NCBI GenBank assembly: GCA_051880495.1
Contig: JBJEOB010000110.1
Location: 1 to 45,107, forward strand
Direction: 5' to 3'
Origin: MGBC120314 sp051880495
GTDB lineage: Bacteria > Bacillota > Clostridia > Lachnospirales > Lachnospiraceae
Length of the DNA: 45,107 bases
A model generated the notes under the pieces. It ran no database searches, had not been told where the DNA came from, and saw nothing but the letters and a program-made list of their open reading frames with translations. The position numbers were made by a program, and so were the translations under genes. How positions within the stretch are numbered: the stretch's first letter is position 1; every line of letters starts with the position of its first letter. Positions 40,778 to 45,107 of the stretch are shown here, piece by piece.

Positions 40778-41737
40778 ATGAAAAAAAGATTATATTGGAA
40801 AGGATTTTATGCATTATTACTACTTATTTTGACGTTATTATGTGGTTGCAGTTCTATTTCTGAATCTCCTGAAGTATATTTAATACCTGGACCTGATTTT
40901 AATGAAATAGTATCAAATCAATTTACTACATTATCCTTTGTCAATCAAAAACCATCTGGGGCAAATAAAAAAAATGATATTGATTTATCATTAAACGCTG
41001 ACAAGTCTGTGTTGTTATATAAAGATGGGTTTGATTATTATGTTTATCCTGCGAAAAAAAATGCTACAATAGTTGCAAATTTTGATTGTAGTTCAATGTT
41101 CTCTAATTGTGACAATGTAACCAAAATAAATTTTGAAAATTTTAATACAACATATACAACAAATTTTAGTTACATGTTTTCAGGTTGCATTTCCCTGAAA
41201 GAAATTTCAGCATTGGAACAATTAGAAATTGATATTACAGATAATATAAATTCTATTTTTTATAATTGTAATTCAATGAAAATAAATGATGTGCTGAGTT
41301 TATGGTTTCCAGAATGTTTTAAAGAAAATAATGTGACATCCCCTGAAGCCAATACCGGATTGAAAATTATTTATATAGATATATTTGATAATACAGGACG
41401 TTTAAACGAATATATTTATTTAACCGAAGCAGTTACCTACAATTATTTACTCCAAAATTGTGGCATTTTTGAATATAATACTAATAACGTATTCACTTAC
41501 TGCTGTGCTATAGACGGAATGCCAATTGAACCTTTCGAATATACGTTTCATATAAACGGAATGTCCGCAAATATATTTTTATCAAATGGAGATATAATAA
41601 CAGTTAAACCATTTAATAACTCTTCTGGACTAAGTATACCATTAGATTCTCTCGAAAGAATCGACGAAGGAAATAGTTATGATTTAGAACATATAAATCA
41701 AGGAAAGACTACTTTGATTTCTCGCATCTGTAAATAA
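40778..41737 (+). CDS. BspA-like (DUF285) surface lipoprotein
   Basis: A 319-residue lipoprotein. The signal peptide KGFYALLLLILTLLCGC ends with an ideal lipobox (LLCGC). Residues ~100-170 hold BspA/DUF285-type repeats (MFSNCDNVTKINFENFNT, MFSGCISLKEIS, IFYNCNSMKINDV), a leucine-rich-like surface module. The second half has no recognised domain. Base use is clearly more A+T-rich than in neighbours (many TTA, AAT, ATA codons), suggesting recent acquisition. A TATAAT at ~40733 and TAAGGAGGT before the ATG support expression. Confidence 0.82.
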   Translation: MKKRLYWKGFYALLLLILTLLCGCSSISESPEVYLIPGPDFNEIVSNQFTTLSFVNQKPSGANKKNDIDLSLNADKSVLLYKDGFDYYVYPAKKNATIVANFDCSSMFSNCDNVTKINFENFNTTYTTNFSYMFSGCISLKEISALEQLEIDITDNINSIFYNCNSMKINDVLSLWFPECFKENNVTSPEANTGLKIIYIDIFDNTGRLNEYIYLTEAVTYNYLLQNCGIFEYNTNNVFTYCCAIDGMPIEPFEYTFHINGMSANIFLSNGDIITVKPFNNSSGLSIPLDSLERIDEGNSYDLEHINQGKTTLISRICK

Positions 41738-41785
41738 AAGGATACTATGAAATAAGGTCTATAAATCAGTTCTTCTAATAATGAT

Positions 41786-41820
41786 ACGGCTGAAGGCTAA
41801 TTTAATTAGCATTCAGCCGT
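41786..41820. terminator. Terminator between converging genes
   Basis: ACGGCTGAA and TTCAGCCGT with an inner CTAAT/ATTAG pair form a long stem; the T-runs on either side are weak. Confidence 0.7.
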
Positions 41821-41851
41821 TAAATCATATAATCCAAGGATTTCTTTCTGC

Positions 41852-43210
41852 TCAACATTCTTCATAATTCCTAAGCATTTCAACCACTTCACCGCTTAGC
41901 ATAAATATTGCGGCTATATTTATCCATGCCATCATACCGGCTCCTATGTCTCCCATACCCCACACGGCATCGCCTGAAACGCACGCTCCTGCCAGAATAG
42001 AAGCAATGAACAACATCCGCATTACAGCTATTGCGGCTTTGTAGTGTTTTTTAAACAGATAACACACATTTCCCTCGGCCATGTAGTAATATGTCATAAG
42101 TGTCGTAAATACGAACATCACCGTAATAACTGATAAAAATACAGCCACACAGTTTCCGTATGTATCAACAAGAGCCTGTTTAATCCACAGGATTCCATAC
42201 TCTACACCAGGTATGTTTTCGACAAGCATCCTGCCGCTTTTATCCGTCACATTGTAGTTTGTCGTAAGAAGCATAAGCATTGCGGATGCCGTGCAGATAA
42301 ACATAGTGCTTATATATACCGATGCAGACTGGATAAGTCCCTGTTCGACAGGTCTGTCTGTTTTCACCGCCGCACATATCATGGCACCGTTACCCTGACC
42401 GGCCTCATTGGAATATATTCCTCTTTTAACACCATTTACAATCGTGGCACCAAGGATTCCTCCAAACAGCGGTTTTAATCCGAATGCCGACTGTACGATA
42501 AGTACAAGCACCTGCGGAATTTTTTCAATGTGTATTATGCAGACGATTGCTATAAGACCAAGATATGCCATGCACATGGCAGGTGCCAGTGCCTCCGCCA
42601 TACGGCTGATTCGTCGGATTCCTCCAAAGATTACCATAGCCATCAGTACGGCACATATTACACCCGTATACATTCTTCCCATTCCAAATGTATCTTCGAA
42701 TGTAATTGCAATCGACTGTATCTGCGGCCCGTTCATCAGTATTCCCGGTCCTGCAATTACGGCTGCGGCATACATAACGCCGAGCGTTCTGTTATGCAGC
42801 CCCTTCTCTATGTAATATGCCGGTCCACCGTATCGCTGACCGTTACTTACGACCTGATACTTTTGTGCAAGGACACTTTCCGCAAATGCAAGACTCGCTC
42901 CAAACACTGCCACAACCCACATCCAGAATACCGCACCCGGTCCGCCATAAAAAATGGCAGCCGAAACGCCTGCCATATTTCCCATTCCAACTCTAGCGCC
43001 CACTGTTGTAACAAAGGACTGAAAAGATGAAATTCCATCATTTGAAGTTTTCTTTTGTAATATCAGTTTCTTCATCGAACCAATATAACGTAACTGTACA
43101 AATCTCAGCCTGATGCTGAAATAAATCCCGGCGCCAATACATACAAGCACGAGTGCATTGCCCCATATCATCTGACTTATCCTGATGATTACACTCTCAA
43201 AACTATCCAT
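41852..43210 (-). CDS. Sodium:alanine symporter, AGCS family
   Basis: A 452-residue transporter with about eleven helices. Family signatures are VTTVGARVGMGNMAGVSAAIFYGGPGAVFWMW (in part), SNEAGQGNGAMICAA and the C-terminal AEGNVCYLF. AGCS proteins take up alanine or glycine with sodium. The gene stands alone, with the DUF58 operon upstream by 17 bases on the same strand. Confidence 0.95.
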   Translation of the reverse strand: MDSFESVIIRISQMIWGNALVLVCIGAGIYFSIRLRFVQLRYIGSMKKLILQKKTSNDGISSFQSFVTTVGARVGMGNMAGVSAAIFYGGPGAVFWMWVVAVFGASLAFAESVLAQKYQVVSNGQRYGGPAYYIEKGLHNRTLGVMYAAAVIAGPGILMNGPQIQSIAITFEDTFGMGRMYTGVICAVLMAMVIFGGIRRISRMAEALAPAMCMAYLGLIAIVCIIHIEKIPQVLVLIVQSAFGLKPLFGGILGATIVNGVKRGIYSNEAGQGNGAMICAAVKTDRPVEQGLIQSASVYISTMFICTASAMLMLLTTNYNVTDKSGRMLVENIPGVEYGILWIKQALVDTYGNCVAVFLSVITVMFVFTTLMTYYYMAEGNVCYLFKKHYKAAIAVMRMLFIASILAGACVSGDAVWGMGDIGAGMMAWINIAAIFMLSGEVVEMLRNYEEC

Positions 43211-43227
43211 AATAAAAACCTGCTATT

Positions 43228-44445
43228 TTATTTTTTTAACAGCTTCTGTACATTACGGATTTCTTCGTCTTTTATATTTTCCTCACTATAGCGGGCTTTT
43301 TCGTATAAAAATGTCAGTTTATCAGCACCTTCACCGGCACCTATCACATTGTCTGAAATTTCTTTCGGCGTCTGTGACACATTGACACTCTGACCCTTTT
43401 TCAAATTTTTAGTCACGGTATTCCTGTAGAGTTTTCTTACCACTGCATCATTGCTTCTTGCAAATGTCTTTATGCGCTTTTCCGATTTAACCGTTTTATC
43501 CTTCTTACCAAAATCAGGCCGTACAAATTCCTTGACATCATTTCCCTGACACTTTTTGTATTTTAAATCCATGACAGCCTTTATAATCATAACCATCATG
43601 CAGACAATTATTACTGCCGCAAATACAAACGCAATGATATTAAGCGTCATGCTGCCGTCCTGAGTGTTAATCATAACAGGCAGATTTTCTGCATGATATT
43701 CCCCACCGGATACATTTTCAGCAATAATATCCTGCTTTGGAGTATCCTTTACAATATCAGGCATTATGGCACGCAGCACAATAACAATCCCGCTCCAGAT
43801 AAATGCGATTAAAGACTTAACCAGAGGCCCAAGATTAAGCCCTGACATAACATACATTACAGCCGCGCAGATAACCATAAATATCGTCATCATAACAATA
43901 TTTACATTTACGGCCTGCTCGGTATTAAAGCTCTTGACACTGCTGTTTTCAATAACCAGCTGATTGAGATTGCTTAAATTGTACCAGATTAAAAATGCAG
44001 TCATATACATTACACTGCAGTAAAAAGGTATTACCGTGGCACTCTCTGATTTTATGGAAAATCCGACCAGGTAACATGCCGCCAGTACGCCCATGTCAAG
44101 AAGTATAAACGGTTCCTGTTTCGTTTTTTTCATAGAAAACACACCAAGGATAACCGCCGGAATAAATACAAGGCTTTTATCCTCCAGGGCACCGCCAACC
44201 ACAAACAATACCGACAACGCAGCAGCCGCATGAATGACAAACGCAAGCTTTCCATTCGTTATAAATGATTTGGCAAGATAATAAACGAACACTACTACGC
44301 ATATATAAAGCGTGTTAAACGCCTGGAACTTCTCATACTTCATAAAGCCGTGAAGCAGGAAATTTACCGCAGATACTGCCACACACATCTGCATGAGTAT
44401 CTGTAAAATGTTGATGAAAAAATTAAGTACTTTGTTATTTTTCAT
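43228..44445 (-). CDS. Multi-pass membrane protein, DUF4129-like C-terminus
   Basis: A 405-residue protein with about eight helices in the first ~310 residues and a cytosolic, very basic C-terminal part. The ending LTFLYEKARYSEENIKDEE resembles the DUF4129 domain seen beside DUF58 and transglutaminase genes. It overlaps the DUF58 gene by 11 bases. Together with an expected MoxR-type ATPase and transglutaminase outside the window it would form the usual DUF58 operon; that part is inference. Confidence 0.75.
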   Translation of the reverse strand: MKNNKVLNFFINILQILMQMCVAVSAVNFLLHGFMKYEKFQAFNTLYICVVVFVYYLAKSFITNGKLAFVIHAAAALSVLFVVGGALEDKSLVFIPAVILGVFSMKKTKQEPFILLDMGVLAACYLVGFSIKSESATVIPFYCSVMYMTAFLIWYNLSNLNQLVIENSSVKSFNTEQAVNVNIVMMTIFMVICAAVMYVMSGLNLGPLVKSLIAFIWSGIVIVLRAIMPDIVKDTPKQDIIAENVSGGEYHAENLPVMINTQDGSMTLNIIAFVFAAVIIVCMMVMIIKAVMDLKYKKCQGNDVKEFVRPDFGKKDKTVKSEKRIKTFARSNDAVVRKLYRNTVTKNLKKGQSVNVSQTPKEISDNVIGAGEGADKLTFLYEKARYSEENIKDEEIRNVQKLLKK

Positions 44446-45107
44446 TTGCTGTCACCTCCCATGGCACTATTTCCACAGACGGACACATCTTTATATCAAA
44501 CTGCGGCTTAAAGCTGTATGGCAGTATCCACATTGCAAAAGTACTCTTTTGTGCAAGCGTTTCATAAAATTGCGAAAGTTTATCCCCATATGCTACAGAC
44601 ACCAGTATATACAATGTATTTCCTGTTTCTTTTGCAATAAGTTTATCAAGAACACCTGTGAAAGCGGCCGGAGAAAGCTTTAAGTCAATTCTCGCAAGTG
44701 CAGTAAGAATCGTATCCATGTGCGACGCACTCACTCCTCCTTCAATAAAAAGAGGCTGTTTTGAATATATGTCACACCCGTTACTTATAAGCCTTATTCC
44801 GACACCCGAAGAAATAAATTTATCACACAATCCTGCAGCAATGGAAATACATTCCTCCAAAAGTTTATCTGCCTGCCAGTGTATTTCCGACTCAAGATCA
44901 AGCAGTATGCAAATTTCCTGACTTGCCGTATGTCCATGAACATTGACTCTTAAGTCACCTGTTCTTGCCGATGCCTTCCAGTTGATGGACGACATGGTAT
45001 CTGTTGTTGAATACTCCCTGATACCGCTAAATTCAAACGGGTCCTCATATAAACACCTCTTTGACAGCAGTTCTCCCATCATTTTACGATAAGGAATTTC
45101 AAGTCTC
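44435..45107 (-). CDS. DUF58 family protein (C-terminal part, cut by window edge)
   Basis: The frame is open to the right edge, reading RLEIPYRKMMGE at the cut, so the true start lies outside; about 223 C-terminal residues are seen. The core DUF58 motif is GIREYSTTDTMSSINWKASA, followed by a VWA-like ILLDLESE segment. The function of DUF58 proteins is unknown; they are usually linked to MoxR ATPases in envelope maturation. The next gene overlaps its end by 11 bases. Confidence 0.88.
   Translation of the reverse strand, partial: RLEIPYRKMMGELLSKRCLYEDPFEFSGIREYSTTDTMSSINWKASARTGDLRVNVHGHTASQEICILLDLESEIHWQADKLLEECISIAAGLCDKFISSGVGIRLISNGCDIYSKQPLFIEGGVSASHMDTILTALARIDLKLSPAAFTGVLDKLIAKETGNTLYILVSVAYGDKLSQFYETLAQKSTFAMWILPYSFKPQFDIKMCPSVEIVPWEVTANEK

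Overview
The window looks like chromosome of an anaerobic, low-to-moderate GC Firmicute of the class Clostridia, most likely family Lachnospiraceae. The grounds are strong GGAGG ribosome sites and consensus sigma-A promoters, a PPi-type phosphofructokinase, a tyrosine T-box leader, an adjacent spoIID-spoIIQ pair, a YtrA-type GntR/ABC cassette with a very large permease, and several small membrane proteins. No rRNA, tRNA, prophage, complete insertion sequence or CRISPR array was seen. The assignment is inference from gene content.

Layout. 1-9.9 kb is core: the start of a YhfC-like membrane protein, cold-shock protein, Hsp33, a methyltransferase, a SEC-C protein, a FliD-like protein, then pfp-yitT-dtd-ybaK, divergent spoIID-spoIIQ, and deoD. 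9.9-15.3 kb is accessory: a nuclease/transposase remnant, a membrane protein behind a tiny leader ORF, a LytTR/DUF3021/ABC operon with a recognisable LytTR operator, a decapitated HTH regulator, and a nine-unit array of 53-bp hairpin repeats. 15.3-26.7 kb holds a HAD phosphatase, purA, a PHP-LysR pair, an orphan substrate-binding lipoprotein, an AlgI/AlgX-type acetylation pair, and tyrS-rsmH under a T-box. 26.7-35.7 kb holds a diguanylate cyclase, a GntR-ABC cassette with its operator, a structured non-coding element, a uridine-kinase-like protein, a patatin and a degenerate ABC ATPase. 35.8-45.1 kb holds a GT4/greA/acyltransferase operon, a type I toxin-antitoxin locus, a PdaB-like deacetylase, a BspA-like lipoprotein, an AGCS symporter and a DUF58 operon cut by the window edge.

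Main points of interest. (1) A 29-residue holin-like toxin gene at 39535-39624 has its ribosome site buried in a stem, matching 5' and 3' inverted repeats, and an opposing antisense promoter. (2) SpoIID and SpoIIQ are adjacent and both appear to have lost their catalytic residues. (3) A roughly 35-nt palindrome occurs five times, four of them just past minus-strand terminators, with arm changes that preserve pairing. (4) A tandem array of palindromic 53-bp units lies at 14.8-15.2 kb. (5) A branched, GC-rich non-coding structure lies at 32.65-32.78 kb. All calls come from reading by eye; no searches or folding programs were run.
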